Source of the DNA: Riptortus pedestris
Taxonomy: Eukaryota > Arthropoda > Insecta > Hemiptera > Alydidae
Assembly (NCBI GenBank): GCA_019009955.1
Contig: CM032228.1
Location: forward strand, 251,116,501 to 251,180,500
Length of the DNA stretch: 64,000 bases
Direction: 5' to 3'
Under the pieces are notes generated by a model. The model was not told the DNA's origin. It saw only the letters and a list, made by a program, of their open reading frames with translations, and did no database searches. Numbering within the stretch: the first letter of the stretch is position 1; each line of letters starts with the position of its first letter. Shown in pieces: positions 23,819-35,779 of the stretch. The translations under genes were made by a program, and so were the position numbers.

Positions 23819-23930
23819 GCACACACACACACTCACTCACTCACTCACCCTCTCCCCCTCTCTCCCTCTGCTATTTCTCTCTTTCTTTTCGTACTGCCGT
23901 GTTTTATTATCCTTCATTTGAGATTAGCGC
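23660..23930. promoter_or_regulatory. Island with CAGCTG and TTATCA motifs
   Basis: TAGGCAACACCGTGCCGATG, AATCAGCTGTCGC and two TTATCA sites (CTCTTATCAATTACC, CTCCTTATCACC), followed by the CT/CA microsatellite. No exon-like frame. Confidence 0.28.
23781..23850 (+). repeat. (CT)n-(CA)n compound microsatellite
   Basis: CT units, then CACACGCACACACACACA and ACTCACTCACTC. It lies in an island with AATCAGCTGTC and CTTATCA motifs (23660-23930). Confidence 0.9.
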
Positions 23931-24489
23931 TGTATTTGTTTACGACACGTGAATCCGACTTTTTAAAATGTAATTATTTCTGTTCATTCTTTTTTTAAAT
24001 ATCTGCATTGCATTAGTTAAACATTTATGGGCAAATAAATATAAACCAAAAGTTCATTACATTGTGCTGGGAATACTATCAATCCCCCCCCCCCTCATGT
24101 TCTTGAAGTCACTACAAAGTGTGTGTCATTAGAACACCAATGATATCATAATCGCATTCCTTACCCTATTTATTCATTTAATAACCCTCTGTAAAAATTG
24201 TTTGAAATTTAAGCTGTGAGTGACGCGTGTAGTAATTTTTTAACGGCATAATTGAGTATTGCATCTATGAATGGGTTTACTGAAAATGAAAGTAGTATAC
24301 AAATAACTCTCTTAATATTAAATATCGAGTTAGGTCTAAAGAAAACAATTAGGCAGCATTACTTAATTGAGATTTAGTAATTTTCTCTAGAAATGTGGCA
24401 AACTCAGAATGTGGGTTTGAAAAAAAAAAAAATCCTGCGTGTCACAAATGTCTATTAGTCTTAATACACAAGCATGTTCCCCGCTGAAC

Positions 24490-24975
24490 AAGCTACCTCC
24501 GGCAGGTGCTAAAACAACAATATCTGAAGATAATCACATTGACCGAACGTGCTCTTTTGGAGAAAGTAAAAGTCGTAACAAGTTTTCGGTAGGCGATCCT
24601 GTGAAATGTCTATTGTGAGTGTGACGAATGAAAAAAGCACACATCTCACCGCCAGGTGTTGTTCTTTAGCAAGAGGGTTTTAAACTTTCTTTTTACGTTC
24701 TGAGTCCAGTTGCGAGGGTTGCCGACGATCGTGCAAACCAGATCATAACGGAACTCCACTTTCGACTGTTCTGCCGGCGTCGGTTTGCAGAACCTTTGAA
24801 AAAAGAACGTTTTTCTTCACAATTTTACTTTGTGAAAAACACTAGCATAAGCTATAATAAGTGGTACATGGCTAGGTTGTTGGGTCTACGCCACAAACTG
24901 TGCCTTTTAGTATGAGCACGAGTGCACCGACATTGCTAATGCACATTGGAGTCCTAGACTGGAGCCCCGTGAGAT
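24490..24975 (+). pseudogene. Diverged rRNA-unit fragment (18S 3' end, ITS1, part of 5.8S)
   Basis: At 24567-24605 the sequence AAGTAAAAGTCGTAACAAG is followed by a GTAGGCGATCCTG match to the invariant 18S rRNA 3' end (..TTTCCGTAGGTGAACCTG), with several changes. A weaker match to the 18S segment before it starts near GAAGATAATC. About 310 bp downstream, GACATTGCTAATGCACATTG near 24930 resembles the 3' half of 5.8S rRNA (GACATTTTGAACGCACATTG), in the right order. The part between would be ITS1. The substitutions rule out a functional unit. I did not recognise the start of 28S rRNA further right. Confidence 0.6.
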
Positions 24976-25099
24976 TGGCGACACCCTTGCGTTCTGCCGG
25001 CCCGTTAGGATGACACGAGTTTTGTGATTAGCGACTCCAGCCTTAGCAAGTTAGTTATTGGACGGAGATAATGAGCTTTAAAGGAGGATGCAACAGGTG

Positions 25100-25945
25100 T
25101 CTGAATGCTCCTTATTGTTTACGTTTGAAGTGTGTCCGAACACAGTCAACAGCTGGCATTTCCTTTTCATCCCACCGGTACAATTTACATCTTGTTCTCA
25201 TGCTACAGTTATTGTAGTGTCTCAGTTGGTCGTTGGAAACATGCTCCAAGTTAGATATTAGTCTTTGTAGTATATGTCGCAATTTGATCGTTCTTGGAAA
25301 TGGGACATCACACTTTCGATGGTCTACTTTACTGCCCAGGTGAGGTCTTTATCTCACTGTAGGAAATATTTTATATTCACATATTTGCGCACATTGATTA
25401 CAGAAAGGCAAATAGAGGTGTATTGTAGCGTTCCGTGATCCAGATTTGTCGGATAACAAGATCAGTCAACTTCTTTTTCATCATTTTCTTGATGTCTTTT
25501 GAACTTAGCTTTCATTGCCTACGAAGACAGAACCTTTGCTTGTCCTAATAGCATGAGTGAAATGCCAGATGAACGAGTAGATTACTTTCTCTTTCCGGCT
25601 TTATAGAAAATGTAAAGCGTTCCCTCCAACACTCGCTAGCAACTGATTAAAATTTTTATTTTATTATAATTTTCTATTTATAAACTCTTGTGTCATAGCA
25701 AACTTTTCAACAAGTGAGGAATACAGTAGTATTTCGGAATGCTCTGGTCACGAAGAACATTGCCACGAGAAATGAAATCTATCATTAGCTGGATCTGGTA
25801 GAGCTTCATTAACAGACCATGTTGTGCCTCTACCAAAAATGCAACTTGTCAACCTCAGAGATATTTTGACGAATTAGATATTGGAAGGCCCTTTTACCCT
25901 GTGTAGGATAGTGTAAATGAAAGACATTAATCCTTCACAATGATT
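25100..25945. other. Unassigned stretch after the rRNA-like fragment
   Basis: Moderate GC with no recognised motif. It might be more diverged rRNA spacer, but I could not match 28S rRNA. Confidence 0.35.
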
Positions 25946-25950
25946 TCTTT

Positions 25951-26736
25951 TTAGCAGATTTCCCTTAAGGGAAATCTGCTATTGAGGTCGTACTCATGAC
26001 GCGATTTTCGAAAATTTTCTTCAAATGTACATCGATCCTACCCAGGATATGACAAAAATGAGGTCCGTTCAAAATTATATATATTTGTCTGTTAACGCTC
26101 TAGTGGTCGCAATTTTTGTTTGATCGTTACGAAACTCGATATTTAACTGTTTTATGTAAAAAGACAGATCAAGTTCGTTAATGGCTGAAATCGGACCAGT
26201 GGGAGGGGGGTTTAGAGGGGGATTTTCGAAAATTCAAAATATCCGTTATTATGCATCTGATCGAAAAATTGTATAGAACCAATCTTATTGCAAATTAAAT
26301 TTACTATAAATATTGTTATATACATTTATTCTCTATCTTGAATATTAACCGAGATATTTGCATTTTTATGAAGTCTGTGGTCGGGTATAGTTCGGATTAC
26401 GTAGGCCATCTTCGTCATTTCTCGGCTCAGGCGGGAGCTTCTTCTAACCGGTCGTTTCTAACCTTACCTTACCTTCCTTACTTTATGAGATTTATGCAAA
26501 TACGTTCTGTTCATCCACTCCTCCTTCTTTAGTTCTTGGACTACTAAAATTTGAGTTATTAAAATATAAATTAGTCTTACAATTCAGAAGCCGTGTCAGT
26601 TGGGAATTTACTTTAATTAACTGAAAAATTTATCGTTATCTAATCACGGTGGTATTGTGTTTACAGTATGCAAATTTCTCTATTGTAAAACTTCACAGGG
26701 GAAATCTGCTTAGTTTAAGCAGCCCCTGCGTGACGA
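25951..26736 (-). mobile_element. HINE-like Helitron-type element, full length with extra internal segment
   Basis: On the + strand it runs from TTAGCAGATTTCCCTTAAGG (3' hairpin) to CCCCTGCGTGACGA (5' end). The (TA)n site is short here (near 26076). An extra GC-richer piece (26376-26480) interrupts after GAGATATTTGCATTTTTAT. The 5' module is the CACGGTGGTATTGTG...CTTCAC type. Confidence 0.75.
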
Positions 26737-26739
26737 TAT

Positions 26740-28365
26740 TTTACTACACTCTTCAGTAACTAGAGTTGGATACCTTCTGTAGATTGGTCGCTGCATGTAG
26801 GCAATACTTTGGCTACCTATTGCAAGTGTCAATGTAGTGTATCTCTCTTCTTGAATCGGCTGGACGAAATTATTCCACACATGGGGCTCCAAAATTCCAG
26901 TTCGGAAAATAAGTTGACTTAAATGATTTTTAATTTGAGGGGCATAACTTCAAACACCTTCTTGATGAACTGCCTCTGACGAATTCGTTGCGAAGTGAAG
27001 TTACTAATTTTGGTCTATCTGAGAATTACTTTCTCGTATCTCAGGTGTGTGAATTTGGTGTTATAGGCGAATCTTATAATTAGTTTCTGCTATAGCCATT
27101 AAACGAATGCCCACGTTGTTGATTATATGTTTTTATTTGATTAAACCACTTAATGTGAGGTAGTTTTCCGGGTTTCGCCGCACAATCATTGATACTTGTG
27201 TCGGAGGAATTTGCATACTCCGTCAGGTCCTTGTATACTACGCTCTCATAGTGAGAAGGAAAAAGTGCTTTGTTAGTTTTCAAATCCTGAATTCGCCACA
27301 ACTATGTATACAATATTCCTTTTAGCAGATTGTTTTAATTCAGGCAGGACGCTAGAGCACATTTTCAATGTACGTTTATTGCGGATTTAGTGTAAAACGT
27401 TTTTGAGCTTATCTTACATTAAGAGCTCATTATGACAGCAGGGATACGATTCAAATTGGATCTCTCCAGATCGTCACATTTCGAACAATATTTGTGGGTG
27501 AACAACGAATATATTGAGATTGATAATGTCCAGGAAAATAGATGAAGCACGCATCACGGGGATCTTTTTCATTCCCTTGTTTGTTTCTATGGAAATGAGG
27601 ACTTGCTGTTCTAGGGAACTACTCCCCAGGCTAGATAAAATATGGACACTTCTGGAGACAAATGACAGCGATGGTGGTTCAGTGCCGCAGCGAAGATGGC
27701 AGTAGCTAGCTCTAGGAACGTTAACACTATGAATAATTCCAAGACCGGAATCTCCAGACTCAAATCAGAATTACCCCAGTGATTAACATATCTCTTTACC
27801 TCTGGACAGTTTCATTAAAATAATAGTCTAGCCGCTAAACGGGAAATATTATCTCATTCGGTCATATTGTATTTGTATTTAAGAGTGAAGGTAGTTTCCA
27901 TGAAGATGTTGGCTTTGAGGTTGCCTGTTGTTGCCAAGATAGTTTTCGAAGAGTTGTCCTTGAGGCTAGGAGCCCGTGCTCCAACTGGCCTTCTTCTAGT
28001 ACGTGCCCTCTCCCCCTCTACATTCCTAACATACATATCACTTTTACTTATCTCCTCCTATCTCGTACATTAGTGCCCTATTCAGCTTATGATTCGGCTT
28101 CCCAATCTCAGATGTTATTTGCTATCCTTGCTGGTATGTGGTTCCGATATCAGGTTACAAAATTGTATGTCTGTCAGAAGGTTTCATAAACGTTGACTAA
28201 AGCTAGGTCCCTCTAAGCGGTATCATAATTTTATACAACTGATGATGGCAGCAGTGTGTGAAAACTTGTTTTTCTAACAAATATAGTTATGTGAGGCAAT
28301 CACAGGTTTTTAAGTCTTTATACGAATTAAAGGGAGTATTGAGAACATTTTCAGATTTGACTCTC
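26740..28365. other. Unassigned stretch
   Basis: Moderate GC, several frames of 60-73 codons without family features. 27850-28075 has overlapping frames on both strands and CCTCCTATCTCG at its end. Confidence 0.4.
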
Positions 28366-28369
28366 CCTG

Positions 28370-28560
28370 GGGCCATTTTGACTAGCTTCCGTTTGACTTC
28401 TGCACTATGTACACATTTATAAACGTATCATAACTCGAAAACGACTTGTCTTAGAATGCTGAAATTCCATATTTAGAATTGTCCTACCATCTAGTAATGT
28501 ACCTCCCCTTTTAATCAAAATTGACTAAGTGGGAGGGTTGTTTATGAGACATATGACCTT
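28370..28560 (+). repeat. Dispersed repeat, relative of 310-525
   Basis: See the copy near the window start. Ends near a GTGGGAGGGTTG block that resembles the poly-G block of the HINE body, but the rest does not align to HINE. Confidence 0.5.
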
Positions 28561-29547
28561 TTTTCTTTATCACAAAAGATGTATAAATAACTATTACATT
28601 TTTTGATCCGATTATTTAGAGCGGATGTTTCTTTAGATAAGTAAGATACAGAGACTACTTCATATTTTAAGAAATTATAAATATCGTATTTTATTAGTAT
28701 ATGATTCCTGCTTACCAATCTCAGGAAATCGTGTGCTAACTACATGCAATTTTTCAACGATGGAAATATGACCCCAAATACTGATACTTCTATAGAAATC
28801 TGGTATATAAGACCGTTTATTATGAGTTATTCTATTTATTTATTGTTAATAGGCACCGAACTCGAGAGAGTTATTTGTTGCTAGATGGTGAAGTGTCTAT
28901 TTTCCTTTTCTTTCCTTTCTTGAGAAATCCCTCTCCTAGCAGATGTCGGCCACTCGTTAACCCTCCGTCATCCTCGCCTGTGTTTCATCTCTCCTATTTT
29001 CCTCTATTCCCGATCACCTGACAAATATAAAAAAAAATCTGAAGCTTTGTAAAAATAAACATTTTGCTGCCCCATATTTAATAGTTATTTGATTACACGA
29101 GAAGTGGTCATAATGATCTATTTATTTTCCGCGCGATGGTTCTCCCAGCTTTAGCATGAAGTGCAGACGTTGCACCAATGAAGACAATATTTTTATTTCA
29201 AAATAAGATGAAAATAGTTGTAACAATGCCCAAAAATGAAATGGACCTTAGAAGTCAGCGTGACACGAACAGCTGCAGGAATTGGGTAGATTGCTGCCGA
29301 CCGCAAAGAAAAAAAAAAGTTTGTTTTGTATTGAGGAATGCTGATAAGAGCTGTTATCTGCCGAATGTTATTAAACATGGGACAACAATCTGTTTTGTTA
29401 ATGATTGTTGACGTAGGTAATTGGTCTCTAAACACAATTGATATCGAGAGGCGAATTGTGTAAATGACCTCTGGCTGGTTGCCGACCTTCATTGCTATGA
29501 CTCATGTTGGCTAAATAATATACAGCTTCTAAGGGAAGGTGGGGAGG

Positions 29548-29650
29548 GGGCTATTGAGGTTGTACTCATGGCGCGATTTTACAAGTACTCAAATGTCCAT
29601 CAATCCTAACTAGTAGATGACGAAAATGAGGTCCGTTCAAAATTATATCT
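29548..29650 (-). mobile_element. HINE-like fragment
   Basis: Only the 3' side remains, CTATTGAGGTTGTACTCATG through ATGAGGTCCGTTCAAAATTA. A second fragment with ATCATGAATATTAACAGAG and CAGTCCACCCCTACTC lies at about 30060-30240. Confidence 0.55.
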
Positions 29651-29749
29651 ATAAAATTGTAACCTCTGTCTGTACTTTGACTTTTTTATCGAAATTTCAC
29701 GATACTCTAGGTTATATTAATATTCTCCGAGACGTACAGGAGTGGGGGT

Positions 29750-29990
29750 TATAAGGGAGCCCTGAAATTAAAAATAGCGATATTTCGTTTCGTATTGCTT
29801 TCTCGACATATATGCACATAACAAAAGGTGTTTATTTTGTTATTTACAATAACTTTTGTTATATACACTTTTGTCGTATGACAAAGTATAAACGAGATAT
29901 ACACTAAAAACTAAAGCGGAGGCCAACAATGCTATTGGGCACTAATGATTGAACCGAAACTAACAAAAGTCGGTATGTGAATTAGCATTA
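29750..29990 (+). repeat. Dispersed repeat, family shared with 16225-16700
   Basis: Contains CATATATGCACATAACAAAA, TACACTTTTGTCGTATGACA and ACACTAAAAACTAAAGCGG, collinear with the 16300-16470 copy. Confidence 0.55.
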
Positions 29991-30739
29991 ATTCTTCCAT
30001 GATTATAAGCTATATTAAAATGTTTAGGTTCAAACGGGAGTGGGTGATTATGGGAGGCCTGAAATAAAAATTCACGATATTTTAGTATCATGAATATTAA
30101 CAGAGTTCTTTGAAATTATATTTTTCATTCTTCAGTCCACCCCTACTCTTATTTATGTCGCACAAACAATACTCTGTTATATATTGAACTACTTCATCCT
30201 ATATTGTTTTCAAGACATCTTTTACACGCGTTACATGCGAATCCTTGTCCGATGATGCCATCAGTTATTTTAATAAAACCCATTTTTATATTTTGCACGG
30301 AAACCATTACTGCCAATGGCGCTAATACTGCTGGATGAAGGTGAAGTGCATTTATGAATGAGCAAGCTGTATCATTTCTGTATAAATGTACAATGAAAGC
30401 TCTATTCTGGGAACTCCTGCCAATATACTTGCTAGCCCTGCGTCCTTGTTTTAGAATCCCTAATTCTCGGTTCTACGAAGTCAAATAGTAAACATGTTTT
30501 GACCCTGCGTTCACCGTTTGTTTCACTATTGGTTTTCATTTCAAAGGCAATAATTATTGCGGTATGGAGGGAAAATAACAGGCGACTTCATGCTTAGGAT
30601 TTTTTCAGCAGATTTCCCTTTATGGGGAGGTTAATTTATTACTAAATACCACTGACGTTGTGAAAGAGGACGGGGGGAAGGTCGATTAACTTGAATTTAT
30701 GTATGTTTATATTCGAACTTGACCGATATCCAAACGAGC

Positions 30740-30970
30740 TAGTGTGAGTATTTAGATCAGGTGTGTGAGAGAGAGAGATTTGTTTGGAGAGAGACAGAGA
30801 GTATGTAGTAGTAGTATTAGTAGTGGTAGTAAAGAAGGGAGAGTGTGTGAGCCCTTCAGAGAGAGGGATCAGCTGTTCCCTATCATTTATATTGCCCCCC
30901 CCCCACCACATCCTAACTTTATAGCCGGCCTCAGCCTTTATTCCATTACCTCCTATCTCATATCATTTTA
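30740..30970. promoter_or_regulatory. GA-rich island left of the long (CT)n tract
   Basis: GAGAGAGAGAGATTTG, GTAGTAGTAGTATTAGTAG, GAGAGAGGGATCAGCTGTTCC, then a C-rich run and CT repeats. Purine-to-pyrimidine switch within 200 bp. Confidence 0.28.
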
Positions 30971-30971
30971 T

Positions 30972-31245
<274 letters not shown>

Positions 31246-31259
31246 AGACATTGCTGTTG

Positions 31260-33820
31260 GAGCTCGATTTAATTTGTACTAATGTTTTTTTAAGCCTTAA
31301 CTTAGAAAGAAGTTAAAGTTGAAGAGGCAGACAACCACAAATACCTACACTTCCTTCCTTCCGCAATGGACAAACCTACTTCTTGTTCTCTATTATCCAG
31401 TCTCTTTAGCATGAAAGGGTTTTACTCATTGGTATTTGCAATAATGAGGCAGTAGCGTCAGTATATGTGATGTGAAGCCCCTCTTCACTGGCAGATGATG
31501 CTGTACACTGTGCTTTAGATGCGATAACACCATCTTCATTGTCTGGCAACTGCCTTCTGTGACCAAGATGTGCTGTCTATGCATCGAAAGCAGACTGACC
31601 ACAGACTCCACCCACAGCTATAACACCAGCTTTACTAGTCGTTGATAACAATTTTGTTCATCATTTCGATTATAAATTACTGTTGTATCTAGTAAATTGC
31701 TTTATTCGTCTATGAGTGCTAAGTATTAATTATGGTGGCTTGTTGGTAGACATGTGCGTCCATTCATGTCCCCAGGCGGCTTCTTTAGACCTTTACACCA
31801 GTAACTGTACATCTGAATGCCTAATGCATTTTATTTTGAACGCTAGGAATTCTCTTGTCATAGTTGGTATAACGCCCACTCAATTTAAAATGAAGTCGTA
31901 AAACCTGAGAGGTGTTGCTGTAAATAGACCTTGTTTTACAGTCGTCCTTTTAATTTGCTCGTAAAACTTGTTGCTAGCCTTTAGTACCGTCCCAGCTGTT
32001 ATGGTCATCTGTCGCAAATCAACTGTCATGACGCACCTCTTTGACAGTTATTCCATAATTAGCTCTTGGCCACTAACTCATCTCTTCTTCAGGACGGCCG
32101 TTGGTTCGTCCTTCCCAAGGTTTATCTCATTTTAATTGAATACTTAGGTTTATTTTCTCGTCCAACCACCAATCTGCTGGCTATTTCATCAGCTATACAG
32201 CCATCCTCTGAAAAACATACCATTGTCCAAGTAATATATTCTTATAAATAATCAAAATTCCTATCACCCAAAAACGTAATTAAAGTTATTTTGATAATGA
32301 AGTGAATGTTTTGATATGCCAAAAATTAACAAAGTATTATTCGCTAGGTTACTCGTGTTCTTCCAAAAGTCTTATTAAATTTGTAAAGAACAATATATAA
32401 CTGATGAATGGTCGTTGCTAACGTTAAAATGTATTCTTATTGAAATTTGTGATCGTAAAGTATAATGAATTACAGATACCGCAGAAAGAGGTATAGTTTC
32501 GGAGACTGCTGTTCCTCAGTGAATTAGTCCAAGTCAAATAACTCAATCTTACATTCTACAAATTTTATTTCTTCAGCTGTAATTCACCAAGAATATATAT
32601 CCTGCCTATTAAACAACAATATCGGTAAAAACGCCCTATCTCTAGTTATTTAAAATCTAAAGCAGTCGTTGACTATTCCAAACTCAGGCCACTAAAAGTG
32701 ATGGAAAATCGCTTCCTGCATAAAAAACTTTAAGAATTTATCAAAAACATCGTGAAATTCTCAACATCCTAATTTTCAGAAGTAGGAAAAAATTTTAAAA
32801 TTATCAGAATTTACAAACCGTGACGATAAACAAATCTATTTTCGGTCAATTTTATATTAAACGCCCTTAAACCCATATATACTGGATATTGGATACTTAG
32901 GTGCTGTAATATCTCAGCTATTGAACCCTAAATTTGTGCACGTGCATATTTATCAAGTTTGTTTGTGGACTTCTGAATTGGACGTTGGAGGAGGAGTAGA
33001 GGTGTAAGAAAAAGGATAAAATGCAAAACTGTAAATATATTCGATATTACGTGTGAAATCGAGAAATAAGTACAATTGTTCTTCTAATTTTCTGTAAAGG
33101 AGTGATTTTTTTTCAATTAGTCTAGCCTCTAAAGCTCGTCCATTTGATTGTTATTTGAAGTTGTATTATACTAAACACCTCCTGGTCTGTTTGTCTTTTG
33201 TTGGAGTATGTTTCTAATTGAGAAATAGTATATAGAATTTGCAGATGAAGCAATCTGTGTGTGAATGCAGGATATCTGATAGGTTTATTCATCAACTGCT
33301 GGACGGCGTTTTACTATCCTCACAAAATTACCCACAAAAAAATGAGGTTGATGCTCTTCAGAAGGATTTCTAGTTGACAAACTTATGGAATACTCGTATT
33401 GTGTAGTCAAATATTTTATATTAAACTCTTATTTGGAAACAGGTTTTTACGATGTCATCATTAGTTGGACAACGTTTAATGATTGTTCTAGGAATTTTTT
33501 TTATTCCTTTTCAAGGAAGTTAGTGTTTAGCTGAAAGTTTGAGCGATACGCGCATCCATCATGTTTTGATATTTAATTTTTGGTTTAAATGTTCACAGGA
33601 GCCATGTAGTAGTAAATGGTCTCTTCATTGATCTAATGTCCACCTCTTTCAGTATATTCTATGAGGTCTCCCAATCATCCACTAGACAGGCAAATAGATA
33701 AAGGAAAAGTGATAATGTTTTCAATACGTACTTCTGTCTCTGCTCCAGTTCCCACTGAAAACTGTAAATGTTTATAAATTAATTAACTCAGATAAGGGCA
33801 AAAACACCAACAGCCTCTTA
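31260..33820. other. Unassigned stretch
   Basis: Follows the (CT)n tract. Contains only short frames (31426-31611, 31716-31901, 32066-32251) without recognisable motifs. No repeat match until the SINE at 33826. Confidence 0.45.
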
Positions 33821-33825
33821 TGTAC

Positions 33826-34040
33826 TATTGGGGCTCAGGTGAGTTAAAGCGTTGGCCTTAATCTCACATGGTAAACCTAGAGTGGAGAGTTCGATTCTTG
33901 CCTGGGTAAAGGACATTATTTAAGGACGAATCATTAAATAACATCCTAAGTCCTGGTTAGAAAGGTGGTAACCTGTAGATAACCCGTCTAAATTAGCCTT
34001 AGTGGCAAAAAGTGGCCGTTAAAAAGCAATAATAAAAATT
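33826..34040 (+). mobile_element. tRNA-derived SINE, near full length
   Basis: GGGGCTCAGGTGAGTTAAAG is a good A-box region and GAGAGTTCGATTCTTGCCTG contains the B box. The body has ACATCCTAAGTCCTGGTTAG and GGTAACCTGTAGATAACCCG. The tail is GCAATAATAA. The best copy for building a consensus. Confidence 0.8.
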
Positions 34041-34131
34041 ATGTACTATTTTTTATGGTCCTACACGTTTCGTGTCTATTCTAAATACATATTTAGGAGG
34101 GTCCACCCAACTTGACAAGGGGTCAGGTACT

Positions 34132-34290
34132 TTTTTGCAGATTTCACTAAAGGACAATCAGCTATTGAGATTGTAAAATTTCCTCAAATGTCCATCGATC
34201 CTACACAGGAGATGAAAATGAGTTCCGTTCAAAATTATACATATGTGTGTGTCTGTTAACGCACTAGCGGTCGCAATTTTTGTTTGATCT
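34132..34290 (-). mobile_element. HINE-like 3' end fragment
   Basis: From TTTTGCAGATTTCACTAAAGG through the CATCGATCCTACACAGGAGA block to GCACTAGCGGTCGCAATTTTT near 34280. Confidence 0.6.
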
Positions 34291-35039
34291 TTACCTTCTA
34301 ATTGTTCCATACCATTTTTTGAATACGAATTGGGGTAACTATTTGTGTTGTATTTTGTTATCCTTCTTGGGTAACCGTGATTCCCCAGTCTCCTACTATT
34401 TACTTTCCAGTATTCCTGGACTTATTCTCATCCCAAATTTTGTTTATGCATGTGTATTTATAAAGATAAAATAGTCCAGGGTTTTTTTTTTTTTTTTTTT
34501 TTTATTTGTCTTATAAAAATTTAGGTATATTATTACATAGAATATTTTATGTTTTGATTTATTACCATTCAAGGCTTGTTGTAAAATGAAAAGATATGAA
34601 TTATTTATTATTTTTATAGTTTTTGATGACAGTAATTATTATTGTTTAATTATTGTCGGAGCCCAGTTAGTGAGTCTTGTTAATTTTAAAACGATAGCCA
34701 TTATCATAAAATGCCCAATAATAATCAGTTATGCCATGTTTTACATAGGCAAGGTTTTTCAATTGGATTGAAATCCAACAAGGTTGCATTGTATATATAG
34801 TTTGAAAGCGGCTGACGTCTAGAATGAAAAATACTTTTGACGAATAACATTTCCATGAGAGGAAGTTAATCTAGTTCATTTTACTTTATTCAAACCCGTG
34901 AACCAAAGAATTTTGGAACTTAATAGCATTTTCGTTGCTTTCAGTCGTTAACTGATGTAGTTTTCCAAAGGGTTCTTTGAATGGTTTCCTTCTGTCTGCC
35001 TTGTGCTGATGTTGATATAGAGTCTGTTTATGCACGCAC

Positions 35040-35400
35040 TTAATGTTGTAGAGACACTGGAGTGAGGGGGGGGGGGGTTATTGCAAATTACATAGAGCCG
35101 TTCTGCAGATAGAGCGGCGGCGGGCGAGGCTGGAGTGGGGCGCGCTGTTGCCGGAGCTAGCAGCTGGGAGCAAGGCTTGGCAACGCTGCTTCCCACCGGC
35201 TGCGGCGTTGCCAAGTCTTACCTCCGCCATCGTCCGAGTTTCCCAACCTACAACCAGACTCCAACCCCCCCCCCCTCCCTCTTCAGCCGAATTCTGTAAG
35301 CTATTTGAGGAAAAAATATAATTTATTGAATTATACATTAAGGGCAATTTAGCATTAACCTTTGTTATTGCCCTCTCTCTCTCTCTCACTGCATTTCCCT
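35040..35400. promoter_or_regulatory. CpG-rich island; possible minus-strand first exon
   Basis: The most GC-rich unique stretch in the window, flanked by G- and C-runs. GTTGCC or its complement GGCAAC occurs several times (GCGCTGTTGCCGGAGC, TTGGCAACGCTGC, GCGTTGCCAAG). On the minus strand, near 35242-35222, ATGGCGGAG is followed at once by GTAAGA, which looks like a tiny first coding exon with a donor. No downstream minus-strand exon was recognised, so the promoter reading is weak. Confidence 0.35.
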
Positions 35401-35779
35401 CTGCCTCAAACTATATCTCAACCTCTACTTTAACGCTTACACACTTTTCTTTTGTATTCTATTCTCTAATTAACCTGAATTAATTTGCATTTAAAAAATA
35501 TATACTTTTTCAAATAATGAATAGTTCTTCTTATTCTAAAATATAACAAAGAAATTAAAACTAACGCCACTTTTCATTAATATCCATATTGTATCTGGAA
35601 TAATTAAATTAAGCTTACTTATTCTTTTTTTTTTTCCCCCACATCAATGATCTAGTCTTGGCAAATTTAGTTCTTCCCGCGCCTGTATTGTTGTAGCTTT
35701 CTACGTTGGCAATTTATGTTACAATAATATAAACAAATTCTCTCTATTTATCTATAGCCTATATTGCTACTCTTGCTCT

